From contig OY992540.1 of NCBI GenBank assembly GCA_963921195.1, positions 19,403,380 through 19,467,379 of the forward strand: 64,000 nucleotides of DNA, in the 5' to 3' direction. Source of the DNA: Pegoplata infirma (lineage: Eukaryota; Arthropoda; Insecta; Diptera; Anthomyiidae). Below are positions 54,816 to 64,000 of the stretch, piece after piece; the stretch's first letter is position 1; each line of letters opens with the position of its first letter. The notes under the pieces were generated by a model that did not search any database, had not been told where the DNA came from, and was given only the letters and a program-made list of their open reading frames with translations. A program made the position numbers and the translations under genes.

Positions 54816-55730
54816 TATTTTAAGATTAAGATTAAGGCTTTCGAAAGTTGCCATCTTTCCATCATCAGTGCCATTTGATTGTCACACTTATGTGTGTTTT
54901 CTTTAAAATTAGTTAATTTTCTCTTCCTTTTCAGAACATTTTCATAAAACAATGAAATAATTGTTACAGTAAAAAACTTCGATTTAAAATAAATAAACCA
55001 GGTTCCTCCCATAAAGTTAGCATTTTCAAATTCCATTCCCCACATTTCAAACTTCCCATGTTCTCCCTCACTAATATTTAAATAAAAATAATTTTTGTTT
55101 TTTATGGATTTGTTATAAAAACTGTTATTTATGATTTTAGATAACAATTTCTTTATTTTTTAATTTTTTTTTCTTTGATTTGTTGTTTTTATATATATAT
55201 TTATATATAATGATAAATGTTTGTTATAATTATAATAATATTTAATAATAATGACTTACAAACTAATCTAACACTAAATTTTCATTTTAATTTTTATTTC
55301 TTTTTTTACTTTTTACACATTTGATTTTTTTATTAGTTTAATTGATTTATTTTTTATTTTAATATTTAGTTATACATAGATTTATTTTTTTTTAATTTAT
55401 ATCAATTTTTTATTAAATTTACTATACTTGTGGGTTGTTTTACCTTTTATATTTTTTTTCCTCATATATTTTTAATACATACAATTTATAGTTTGATGAT
55501 TTATTTTATTATAATTTTTTTGTTTTTTTGCTGATAGTATATTTTTTTGCATCATACCCAAAAATAAAATAAAAATAGGTGAAATGAAAAAAGATTTACA
55601 AAAATATAAAGTTAAAAATAAGCAAATATAGATGAATTACAATTGAGGCGATAGGTTGATAGCTTATGTGGGATTCCTTTCAAATTTCTTCAATTTGCTA
55701 CAGTATTTCGGAAACAACTTTGTAAAATAT
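54816..55730. other. Extremely AT-rich spacer
   Basis: From about 55140 to 55560 the sequence is almost only A and T, with TATATATA and TTTTTATT runs. It could act as a matrix-attachment-like region, but nothing specific is visible. The 110-codon minus frame at 54815-55147 has no recognised domain. Confidence 0.45.
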
Positions 55731-56100
55731 ATAAAATCTTATTTGAAAATTTGAAAAACAATTAATTTAGAATAGTTTTGGCGCCAAGAAGACAATGTAA
55801 GTCTTTATAGTTTCAAAATTATTCGTAGTTTTCATAATATTCTCATACTGTTTTTGGCTCCCAACGTGGGGCCATATAGGACAATGTGAGTTTTTTCAGT
55901 TTTAAAATTATTCTTATGTATTTTTTAATGTTTTTCAGTTGATATTAAGCTTAAGTTTAAAGATAAGTAGTTTAATTTATATATTTAACATTGTAGTTTT
56001 TGAAATACTTGCATCATATTATTGGCGCCCAACGTGGGGCCAAATTCTACTATGATACTAAAAGTCTCCATAATATTTTATATTGTTTAGCATTATAATA
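55730..56100 (+). repeat. Three PBS boxes in a short degenerate array
   Basis: TGGCGCC (55779, truncated), TGGCTCCCAACGTGGGGCC (55855-55873, one mismatch) and the exact TGGCGCCCAACGTGGGGC (56023-56040). The first two are each followed by GACAATGT(A/G)AGT and T.AAAATTATTC, a direct repeat of about 75 bp. No retroelement body. Confidence 0.7.
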
Positions 56101-57059
56101 TGTCGCTTTAAAATGATAATTCTTGAATAACTGCTCCAAAATGATATTGGCAATCCGGCTAATATCTAACCACATTGCAGTTTAAGTTTTGAAATCTATT
56201 CTCTACAATTTAGAAGCTTTATTCTAACGCTCCAATTGCAATTCATCTCATTTATTCTGTATTAGTTAACTTCAAAAAGGAAAAAAAAAATAAGAAGGAT
56301 GGATGATGATGATCATAATCATTATAATGATTGATGGTAATAAGATTTAGGCAAAAGTTAAGAGATGTAAATAAATAAAAACTAGAAAAAGGGAGAAAAT
56401 GAAATATACAACATTGTTTGACAAAGTTAAGAAAATATTTATAAATACAACAATAACATAGAAAGGATAATAAAAAAGCAAAAAAAAGGACGTTGTTTGA
56501 CAACCTATTTACAATACAATACAACAATACAATAAGAAAGACAGTCAAAGAGTAAGAGAAGACATAAAGACAGACAGACTGACAAAAATTTAGATCAAGT
56601 ATCTTTAATTTAAGATTAACATTAAATAGAAGTGTAAATTTTCTTCTTATTAACGTTATTTTAACTTAAAATATCTGTTAAAAGCGAGAATAATGTTGAT
56701 TACAGCAGATATTTAGTAAAAATATTATTTTTTTTTATGTTACTTTCAACACATTTTCTTATTACAATTGGGGATACAAGTATTATTTTAACACGATTTT
56801 ATCGGATGAATTGTCGTAAGTATAATTCTTTTTTACAAATAATTATTTTTCTGGAACAATTTGAAAGTATTAAATCAGGCGAAACTTTCACAAATTATAA
56901 CAAATTCTATTGCAAACATTTATAGCGAGGAGGAAGGTGTTCCCAACGTCTCCCGTCATACCTCCCCCCACAAGAAAAATACCCAACGCAATTTTCTTAA
57001 ATTTTTATGCTCTCCAACCACAGTATGCACTCACTTTGCTAGCTCCTACTCTAATATTA
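56101..57059. other. AT-rich spacer
   Basis: GATGATGATGATCATAATC near 56302. The 98-codon minus frame (56252-56548) reads as a hydrophobic, Cys- and Tyr-rich string typical of translated AT-rich DNA. No gene called. Confidence 0.4.
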
Positions 57060-57260
57060 ATGTCACGCATCGAAATATCGGTCTAGGAACCATAATAAAT
57101 TATTGACCAGTGCTCGATTTCAATACATTTTAGCGATGTCCATCCGTCCGTGGAAAACACAATGTAGTCTAAAATAAAAGAGTCAAAGGCTATTTGAGTT
57201 CTGAAATCAAGAAAAATTTTCCTTTTTCAAAAACTAAACAATCCTCTGCAAAACGTCAAT
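57060..57260 (+). mobile_element. DINE-1-like fragment
   Basis: CGCATCGAAATATCGGTCTA, GCTCGATTTCAATACATTTT, AGCGATGTCCATCCGTCCGT: the central part of the family without head or tail. Confidence 0.6.
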
Positions 57261-58195
57261 TTTTATACCGTACATCACTTAGGGCAGAGTGGTTTATTTT
57301 CGATTTATTTAGGAAATAATTGGGTCATTCAGTAAATACACCACCGATTGCAATGAAATTTGTACCGGTTATAGCTAAAGTAATTTAGTTTGGACGGTAG
57401 ATTCCATATGCTTAATAGGGGCATCGCCAGGAGCCCCTAAAGTAGGACACCTTTAGCATACAAAAATTTTAAATTCTTGCCAATTTGTTTTTTACTATCC
57501 GATTTTTATGAAGTTTGTATTTTTATACAGCGCTAATAAATGCCTTAAAAACCATGCTTGAGTGGCTATTTTTAACCAAAAAGTACCAACACTCTTTTGC
57601 TTCTAGCGTAAATTTTTCGTTAAGAACATGTAGAATTTTTCGATTTATCTGAAAGGCAACATCATGTAGATGAGTAAAAAAAAAGTGTACATTTTTTTTA
57701 TTTTGTGCTCCCCAGCCTTATTGAAAGTTGACCCATTTTTATCACAAATTTCAACTTTACCCTCTGGGATAAAAGTGCACACCTCTGTTGTCCCTTTCAA
57801 AGCAAACATAGCTGTTTCCACTCAAGTTGAAGTGATTTGCAATGTCAAACTAATTACGAATATTCGTTATTAATTTGACGTTTTCTCTACAAAAACACCT
57901 AGTTGTAAATTATTATTTTATTTTCGGAAGAGAACATTGGGTGGGGGGGGGGGGTGGTGTTTCGTATGGAGATATTGGGTTCACTTTCCCCCTAGTGGTT
58001 TTTGTTTACAAATTCATTTATTATGCGTTTTGCACTTAAGCACTTCAATTGTATTAATATTTAAATATATTTTTTTAAATCCATGCCTACTATTGGGGCA
58101 GGTCAAGAAATTTTTTTTTTCTAATCTCTGTGGTCCAAGTGTTGGACTAAGAACTTCTTCCGACATTAAAATTTTTCATTTTCTTAACAAAAGTA
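57261..58195. other. Spacer with decayed repeat and G-run
   Basis: 57285-57370 repeats a block of 2430-2510. TTTTTATACCGTACATCACT at about 57262 may be a lone DINE-1-like head. GGGTGGGGGGGGGGGTGG lies at 57939. No gene. Confidence 0.4.
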
Positions 58196-58457
58196 TTATA
58201 AAACCTGTAAAAATGGCGTGGTTTAGTTCCTTTAAGGGGAACTTTTTTCCCCTGGTTTGATTTTGCCCATCTCAAAACCTAAACATCCTACGACCATAAG
58301 ACATATTCGTGCCAAACTTCAGGAGTCTAGCTTGTCTTGTCGCTAGAATGTCTTAGAATCGGTCACTGATCAATGATATATATACCGATATTTCGATGCG
58401 TTACACACGGAATGACAAAGTGAGTATACCCTTATACTGTGGTTGGAGGGTACAAAA
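58196..58457 (-). mobile_element. DINE-1-like 5' half, minus orientation
   Basis: Matches 5290-5608 closely: TTTAAGGGGAACTTTTTTCCC, CCAAACTTCAGGAGTCTAGC, CGATATTTCGATGCGTTACA, ACTGTGGTTGGAGGGTA. The GGAC microsatellite has been lost between CTTGTC and GCTAGAATG, and the 3' hairpin half is missing. Confidence 0.75.
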
Positions 58458-58777
58458 AAACCATAAAGGTTGACGATTGAGGGTAGATATGTTCTGAAAA
58501 AATGTTGGTATTGTAAAAATATTGTAGGCCTGTCATACATTAGACTCCTCTTAGGCACCCTTGGGCCAGTTAGAGTGGTGGATGCAAAGTTTATAAAACG
58601 TAATTTTGTATGGGAGCCCCCTTAGGGAGTAAAGATAAGGAGTAGGTTTATTCAGAATGTGACTTTAGTGGGTTTTTACCGTTATATTTGCTCCAATGAG
58701 AAACTATTTGCCCCACAATTGCCTCGGAGTCGATCCTAGATGTGCGCAATGCAAGACCGACACCATTAATTTTTACA
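58458..58777. other. Spacer
   Basis: No feature recognised between the DINE-1-like fragment and the hAT element. Confidence 0.35.
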
Positions 58778-58785
58778 CCCTAACA

Positions 58786-59787
58786 CAGAGCTGCTCACTA
58801 ACTTTGCTTTGCGACCCCTTTTCAATATTTCAAATTTTTCGCGGCCCCCCAATGAAAAAAAAAATAAAATTATTAACGTGAACTTTGACCTCAGTTTTTT
58901 CAAAAACCTGAAGTAATGGAAAAATTTGGAAACCAAATTCAGAAGCATCATTGAAAGATTAATCGAAACCGTGTGGTCAGATCCCAGACGTATACCAAAC
59001 ATTTCAAGTAAAAAACTTCTAAAAAAATAAAAAAAAAAAAACAATTTTTATGAACTTTGACCTAAATTTTCTCAAAAAATTTAGAACCAGGTCCCGAACT
59101 ACGGCATTTTATATCAAAACTTACTATCTTCATAGATTTTTATTTCCGAAAATAAACGAAAAACACCAGTTAAACCTGATCAGAAATGAAAAAATGTTTA
59201 CCAAGAAAGCATTTAAAGTCCAATATGGAGTAATTATAGTTCTTTTTTCAAAATTATGTACCAATGTTTGGTATTGATCGAAATTTTATTCGATCACGCA
59301 TCCAGATCCGTTATTCGGATCTAGATTTGGAATCAGCATTAAAAAGTAATTCGAAAAACGTGAGCAGATCCCAGACGGATCCGAAAACAACAAACAAAGC
59401 TCTGGAAAATGCACAACTTTGTGAACTTTGCCTTTAATTTTCTCAAAAAACTAACGTATTAGAAAAATTTTGAACCCAGATTCGGAATCAGCATTGAAAA
59501 GTTAATAAAAAACGATCTGTCAGATCCCAGACTGAGCCAAAACACTTCACAAATAAGTGTTGGGCATCCCGAGAAATTAGCAACTGGACAGTGATTACGG
59601 AGGGATCTTTAGTGATGGAAACACTTTTTTCTTTAATAAAAGTATTTGTATAATTTTATAACACAACAATTAAAAAAATGTGTTTTAAATTAACCAAAAT
59701 TTGAGGTTTTAACAAATTTGTTCGCGACCCCCCTGAAACTTTTCCGCTACCCCCTAGGGGTCGCGACCCACCGTTTGAGAACCATTG
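58786..59787. mobile_element. hAT element (CAGWGSTKCTCA ends) with internal direct repeats
   Basis: CCCTAACA (58778-58785) and CCTTAACA (59788-59795) form a 7/8 target duplication. The left end CAGAGCTGCTCACTAACTTT pairs with the complement of the right end, CAATGGTTCTCAAACGGTGG. Both are followed by GCGACCCC. This resembles the CAGNGGTTCTCAA ends of known hAT elements. The interior holds three diverged copies of a block with AACTTTG(A/C)CCT, TTTTCTCAAAAAA, GGAATCAGCATT and CAGATCCCAGAC. Frames inside are repeat-derived. Confidence 0.85.
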
Positions 59788-59795
59788 CCTTAACA

Positions 59796-60104
59796 TCTTC
59801 TGTATGTTCACAAAATCCAATAACATATACGCCATTTCAAATAATAAAAACCTAATTTCAGATCTAATTATATGTGTCGACCTTAAAATCTCCCGAGCAA
59901 CAATTTTGAAAAAAAACATGCTTTACGGCTACGGTATTTGGAAACCGAATGTCAGATCCATTCACTGACGCTAAGATAAATTGGTGGCAAATCGGATTAC
60001 TTTTTAAAATTATGCGCCGGATTAAAACCATTTTCCTTTTATCTTTTATATAATCAAAACTGAAATGTCTTTCGTTGGTAATCACTTGAGAACCGGTCAA
60101 GCGG
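59796..60104. other. Spacer
   Basis: No gene or repeat recognised with confidence. Confidence 0.35.
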
Positions 60105-60666
60105 TTACCCTATACCACTCTGTGGTACAGGGACGAAGCCCCCATATAAATGTCCCTTCTAAATTTGGCTTAAATGCCTCTAACAACCGTAATATAACAG
60201 GTATCCTTCCGAATTTTAGCGTGTCAACGTATTTCGTATTCAGAAATCATGGCTCCAAATTTTAAAATAATCGGACCAGTCCTACTTGTAATCCGCATAC
60301 AAACCACCTTCCCAATATTCACATAAATCTCTCAAAATTCATGAAATTTGGAAATGTTGTGTTAAAATTTTGTTTGTATGTGTTAAACGTGTAATTTGGT
60401 AACCTTATCAAATTGGATTTTAGTTGGACTATTTATGGACTCAGTCCTCATATAAAAATTTCGTCCGATATTTAGATAAATCGGTCCATTATCAACAAAA
60501 AGAAGCCTGTTTCACTTAAATTTCGTTTGTGTGTGTTTTTGCACTAATTTAAGATCTAACAAGATATAGATCCCATCGGATCCATGTTTGGACTTGAGAC
60601 CCATTTTCCGGGAAACACTGGTGTAGGGTATTATATGACCGACTATAATTTTCTCACTTGTTTTTG
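60105..60666 (+). mobile_element. DINE-1-like element with internal deletion
   Basis: CCTATACCACTCTGTGGTACAGG joins directly to GACGAAGCCCCCATATAAAT. Compared with 53871-54677, about 230 bp including the GTCC microsatellite is missing. The 3' part (GGACTTGAGACCCATTTTCC, GACCGACTATAATTTTCTC, ACTTGTTTTT) is intact, though half of the hairpin is lost. Confidence 0.8.
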
Positions 60667-60889
60667 TTAATGTTATTTTTTCTTTAATGTTCATCATTGC
60701 TCTTAGATTTCTACGAAAAAAAAAATTCCACGCCCACTTCTTTCGATAAGTTTTAATAGAAGAACGCCTTGGCCGATTTTCCTAATTTTTTTTTTAATGT
60801 TCGTCATAGTTCAGCTAAGGTTTTTACGAAAAGAAATATTGTCTACGCCGTCTTTGCAGATTCTGCTAAAGCTTGGTACAAATGATTTC
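60667..60889. repeat. Decayed repeat with internal duplication
   Basis: TTTAATGTTC(A/G)TCAT and TTTCTACGAAAA / TTTTTACGAAAA occur twice about 115 bp apart, each followed by AAATT or AAATATTG and CACGCCC or TACGCCG. Sequence of the same kind continues after the MITE (61424-61510, GCGCCCACTTTTGTC). Confidence 0.5.
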
Positions 60890-60891
60890 TA

Positions 60892-61421
60892 CACTCAGAA
60901 AATTATGTAAGTTACTACATGTTAGTTGTTTGTATATTTTACAGTAGTTAGTTGTTTTCAACTACAAAGTCAGTTGTTTTTGTATGAAAAATATCAAACA
61001 ACTATTTCTGTTAGTTATTTTAAGTAGTTTTTTTGAACAACTAACAAAAAAGTACTGTGCTGAGTAACATTTTCGAAGTATTTTTTCAAAAAGTAAATTT
61101 TCGCTTTTTTTTATTTATTTTTCATACCTTTTTTTTTAAAAAAAAAAACTTTAAAAAAATTTGGTCCTCAATTTTTATTCTGAAAAATTTTTTGAAAAAA
61201 AAAAAATATGTATTGATTATTTTATTTTTACAACATTTTAGTTGTTTTGACTACAAATGTTAGTAGTTTTTACTACATTAGTCAGTTGTTATTTTGTCAG
61301 TTAAAATTACTGACATTGTTAGTTGATTTAACTGAAAAAGTAGTTGACCCCAAAACAACTTACAAAGTAGTAATTTTAACTGACATTTTCAGTTGATTTT
61401 ACTAACATAATTTTTTGAGTG
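60892..61421 (+). mobile_element. TA-flanked 530-bp MITE (CACTCAGAAAA family), copy 2
   Basis: TA at 60890-60891 and 61422-61423. TIRs CACTCAGAAAATTATG and the complement CACTCAAAAAATTATG. TAGTTGTTTT/AAAACAACTA words run through both arms. Same family as 20184-20863, without the inserted SINE-like segment. Confidence 0.88.
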
Positions 61422-61423
61422 TA

Positions 61424-62559
61424 ATCTTCGGGTAATGTTATGTACAAGTTTAAAAGACTACGGACATTTATGCGCCCACTTTTGTCTAAGTAGGTGAAAT
61501 CGGTATAAGTCGACTACTAACCAATGTTGTTAAAAGTTCAGAAAATGTAATTAGGGAAAGAAAAATTAGAAAAATGTCCCGGAAAATTGAAAAATTCGCA
61601 AAAAACGAAAAATTTTTTTGGGTTTTTTCTTTGCATGAATTTAGGACTATAACTCACGATACGAACTATGGATATGCGTAATTCTTTTTCGTTTAGTTCG
61701 TTTTGGTTTGGAAGAAGTTTTATATTCATGCAGTTTGCAAAAATTAGAATTCGGAAATGCACGATAATGCCGTGATTTTGTTGATTAGAACAAGATTCAT
61801 GACCCCCAAGGTTCCTCTTATTACAATTCTCAAAGTATAATCGACGGAAAATGCTCTAGATGCTTTCGGTTTAAATAGCAGAAATAATTTCTGGAAATGA
61901 CGGTTATCCAACATATCGTCGCCGATTAACTGCTGACAATGGAAGTTCATAAATTGTGTAAGTGAACTAACCGGACATCGAAATTTATAATCGTTAAATT
62001 TTTCCATAATCGCCATTACTCTTGAAGACACTCTAATACATCCACAACTATGTGTCACTAGCAATTTTATTGAAATTTATACATCACTATGTCTGTAACA
62101 ACTTTAATTACAAAATTAATTATGTCAACAAAAATATGTAATCAAAAACAAAATTAAACTTAATTAAGTAATTAATTGCAAAAAGAAATATATTTAGTTC
62201 TGTGCATAAATATTAATTATATCCCCAATTCTTAAATATTTTTACTAAATTCTTTTAACAGAATTTGCCGTTTTTTTTTTTAAATTTTGATTTTAGTTTG
62301 GTTGTTTAGTTATTTTTTAGGTTAGAAAAAAATAAAAATTTTAATAGAAGTCATTATTTTTATATTTGCCTCGTTTCTTTTTTTTACACATCTGAAAAGC
62401 AAACATATTTTTTTAAAATTTTTTTTTGTTTCATATACATTCATACATAAATAGTTAAATAAATAGATAAATTCAATTTACAATTGTTTCAATATATTTT
62501 TTTCTTGTTGTTTTTTTATTTGCTTCAGCAATAATATCAAATTAAGCAGCCATATTTTG
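61424..62559. other. Region downstream of Lim1, no gene called
   Basis: 61540-62070 is less AT-rich than its surroundings and holds a 106-codon minus frame (61744-62064) with a mixed composition (MAIMEKFNDYKFRCPVSSL near the start) but no domain I recognise. It could be chance or a remnant exon. 62100-62560 is AT-rich, non-repetitive DNA. Confidence 0.4.
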
Positions 62560-62817
62560 TGTTTTGTAGATTTATTTTGTTAGTAGTTTCTTTTTCTAGC
62601 CATCTTGTTTTTCATTTAGCAATCTTTATTTTTTATTCTGAGTTGAACTAGGACCAGCCCCACCGTAACTTCCACACTTTTTAAAGTTACGCTAATTTTT
62701 TTTACATACATACATATTTCCGATTTTCCAGACGATTTATTATTAAATTTCCTCTTGTTGGTGATAGTCGGCTAAGGTTTTTAATAATAGCAACCGGGTT
62801 GCCAACTCTTTTGAATA
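62560..62817 (-). other. Lim1: Probable Lim1 3' UTR with candidate poly(A) signals
   Basis: Downstream of the Lim1 stop the minus strand is AT-rich and non-coding. AATAAA hexamers (TTTATT on the plus strand) occur at 62736-62741, 62632-62637, 62625-62630 and 62571-62576, so a short UTR could end anywhere from about 62720 to 62550. No transcript evidence decides between them. Confidence 0.4.
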
Positions 62818-63459
62818 TTACCAAACAAGTGTTTCATTTTGCATATTTTGAGGTTCACTGAAATTACCAGCTGTCATAAATTCAGGTGATGCAGAACGCG
62901 GGCCATTTTGTTGTAATTGTGACTGTTGTTGTTGCTGTTGTTGGGCTTGCTGCTGCTGTTGTTGTTGGGCTGCTAACAAATGTTCTGGAGGTGGTTGAGG
63001 TCCTATCGCTGATTGTATATTCATCGGAGGTCCAACAGTCTGACTGAGAAATTGTGATTCTGGCGTTAAGCCAAATTCATTAACCATAGGAATTGGACCC
63101 GTATGATCCATTGGTCCACCTTTAAAAATAATAATCAAAAACTGATATTAGTAAATATGCAAAGTTTAACGAAATAATATAATTTTGTGTAACTAACCGG
63201 GAGCATTAAAAGGCATTGGTCCACCGGGATGTCCGGGGAAAAAAGGTCCATCGTGAGGATGAAAATGGGGTCCATAGCCAAATTCAAATTTGCCTTCGGC
63301 TGCAAAGTAGGGAAAACCGGGACCATCATCTAGACCACCCGGTGATAGATTCATGGGGAATCCACGCATTTTACGCGCTCCACCAAAGAAAGGAGGTCTA
63401 CCCATGCTAGTAATTTGTTTCATGCGTCTTTCTTTTGAGCGTTTATTTTGAAACCACAC
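62818..63459 (-). CDS. Lim1: LIM-homeobox transcription factor Lim1/Lhx1, C-terminal two exons (partial)
   Basis: This is the 3' end of a nuclear LIM-homeodomain transcription factor gene, and the only host gene I can support here. Two exons are visible on the minus strand: 63198-63459 and 62818-63119 (stop at 62818-62820). The first starts inside the homeodomain with recognition-helix residues VWFQNKRSKERRMKQ, including the DNA-contacting Asn51. It follows an AG acceptor, matching the intron known at homeodomain position 46/47 in many homeobox genes. Next come a Pro/Gly/Phe-rich stretch (TSMGRPPFFGG, MRGFPMNLSPGG), a Gln tract (about residues 139-158 of the 187 visible) and the C-terminus LVW, comparable to the final VW of vertebrate Lhx1. 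The LIM domains, most of the homeodomain and the promoter lie beyond the right edge. The short intron keeps the frame through a split Gly codon, so the gene appears intact. The Lim1 assignment is from recalled family sequence, not a search. Confidence 0.93.
63120..63197 (-). other. Lim1: Lim1 last intron (78 bp, phase 1)
   Basis: On the minus strand the donor reads GTTAGT just after CCCG and the acceptor ends in TTTTAAAG. Splicing joins CCC-G to GT-GGA-CCA, restoring a Gly codon and continuing as PGGPMDHTGP. Both exons are open in the joined frame and closed without splicing: the upstream frame stops at 63193. The length is typical of short fly introns. Confidence 0.85.
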
Positions 63460-64000
63460 CTTAAATGAAAGAAAAAAGTGAATATAAAATTAGTTTATAA
63501 TTAAATTTGAAATGGCTTTAGAGTTTTTTGATGAAAAATTATGTTATGATTTCAGTGCATTCAAAACAACATGTTTGTCAATTTTTTCTTATATTCCCTA
63601 TTTTTTGATGGTACCACTTTATAAAGCACAAATGTTTTAATTGGCGCCCAACGTGGGGCGCTAGTTAATCTAAAGAAATGTATTTTGATTAACTGGAAGC
63701 AACTTTTCTAGGACCATTATTTTTGGATATATACAAAAGGCACGAATGTACTTTTTAACCTCTTTTATTCTGATATTAGGTAAGTTTTGTAAAATATTTT
63801 TTTTTACATTTTCAAAATAAAATCTCCTCTAAAAACCGCTACATTACCATTACCCTGTTTAATATTTATCTAAAGACCGTCATGGGATATTTCACCCCAA
63901 ATTCATTTTTTTTTTAATTTTTTTAGTATTTAAAATATTTTATGGCACTTTTATTTTTGCTTAACTGCCAACATAATAAAAATTCATATTGTACATTTAG
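63460..64000 (-). other. Lim1: 3' part of the Lim1 homeobox intron
   Basis: This intron ends at the acceptor before the homeodomain exon, with the AG at 63461-63460 on the minus strand. It continues beyond the window. It is AT-rich and contains one exact tRNA-Lys PBS box on the plus strand (63642-63659). The box is followed at about 63700-63730 by the dispersed motif TTTCTAGGACCATTATTT, which also lies in the repeat arrays at 13 kb and 27-30 kb. Confidence 0.7.

Noticed and set aside
54815..55147. 110-codon minus frame as a gene
   Set aside because: AT-rich composition, no recognised motif, next to a hAT remnant border. No splice or homology support.

Overview
The window looks like gene-poor, AT-rich intergenic DNA from a fly genome. 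Both strands are full of stop codons, poly-A/T runs and nested transposon remnants. Only one host gene is supported. At the right edge (62818-63459, minus strand) lie the last two coding exons of a LIM-homeobox gene of the Lim1/Lhx1 type, joined by a 78 bp intron. The rest of that gene lies beyond base 64000. The organism is inferred from three things: the Lim1 C-terminus, repeats laid out like the Drosophila INE-1/DINE-1 (Helentron) family, and LOA/Bilbo-like retrotransposons. A non-drosophilid brachyceran (calyptrate-like) fly fits best, but that is inference.

Layout. 0.2-1.5 kb: a long foldback. 3.2-7.1 kb: two nested transposon stacks, a hAT-like element and a second terminal-inverted-repeat (TIR) element, each carrying DINE-1-like and MITE insertions. 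7.8-10.5 kb: an inverted-repeat element, a tRNA-Lys primer-binding-site (PBS) box and a second foldback. 10.45-17.3 kb: three broken LOA-like retrotransposons with nested insertions. 17.9-19.5 kb: three tandem PBS-box units. 20.2-22.3 kb: an RTE-like reverse transcriptase fragment. 22.9-26.4 kb: a DINE-1-like tail, a hAT element and a third foldback. 27-31.4 kb: an array of paired PBS-like boxes. 33.2-39.9 kb: a dense cluster of LOA-like 3' halves on both strands, each with several insertions. 40.5-47.2 kb: three DINE-1-like elements, one holding a 1.74 kb foldback. 47.6-54.8 kb: hAT elements, a ~120 bp satellite split by a hAT element, and a ~39 bp minisatellite. 54.8-62.5 kb: AT-rich spacer, more PBS boxes, a hAT element, DINE-1-like elements and a TA-flanked MITE. 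62.5-64 kb: Lim1.

Almost everything is a fossil and no complete transposase or reverse transcriptase is present. The strongest evidence comes from target-site duplications (TSDs) and from reading frames that resume on both sides of an insertion. These resolve the nesting order at several places: five hAT-type elements have exact or 7/8 8-bp duplications, and several MITEs are flanked by TA.

Less ordinary observations: (1) four 0.9-1.7 kb foldbacks that are inverted repeats over nearly their whole length and would make long dsRNA if transcribed; (2) an 18-nt tRNA-Lys PBS repeated many times, mostly without any retroelement body, including inside an intron of Lim1; (3) LOA-like 3' tails made of CCTAA units, the arthropod telomere repeat that flies lack at chromosome ends; (4) a satellite carrying many YY1/PHO-like GCCAT sites.
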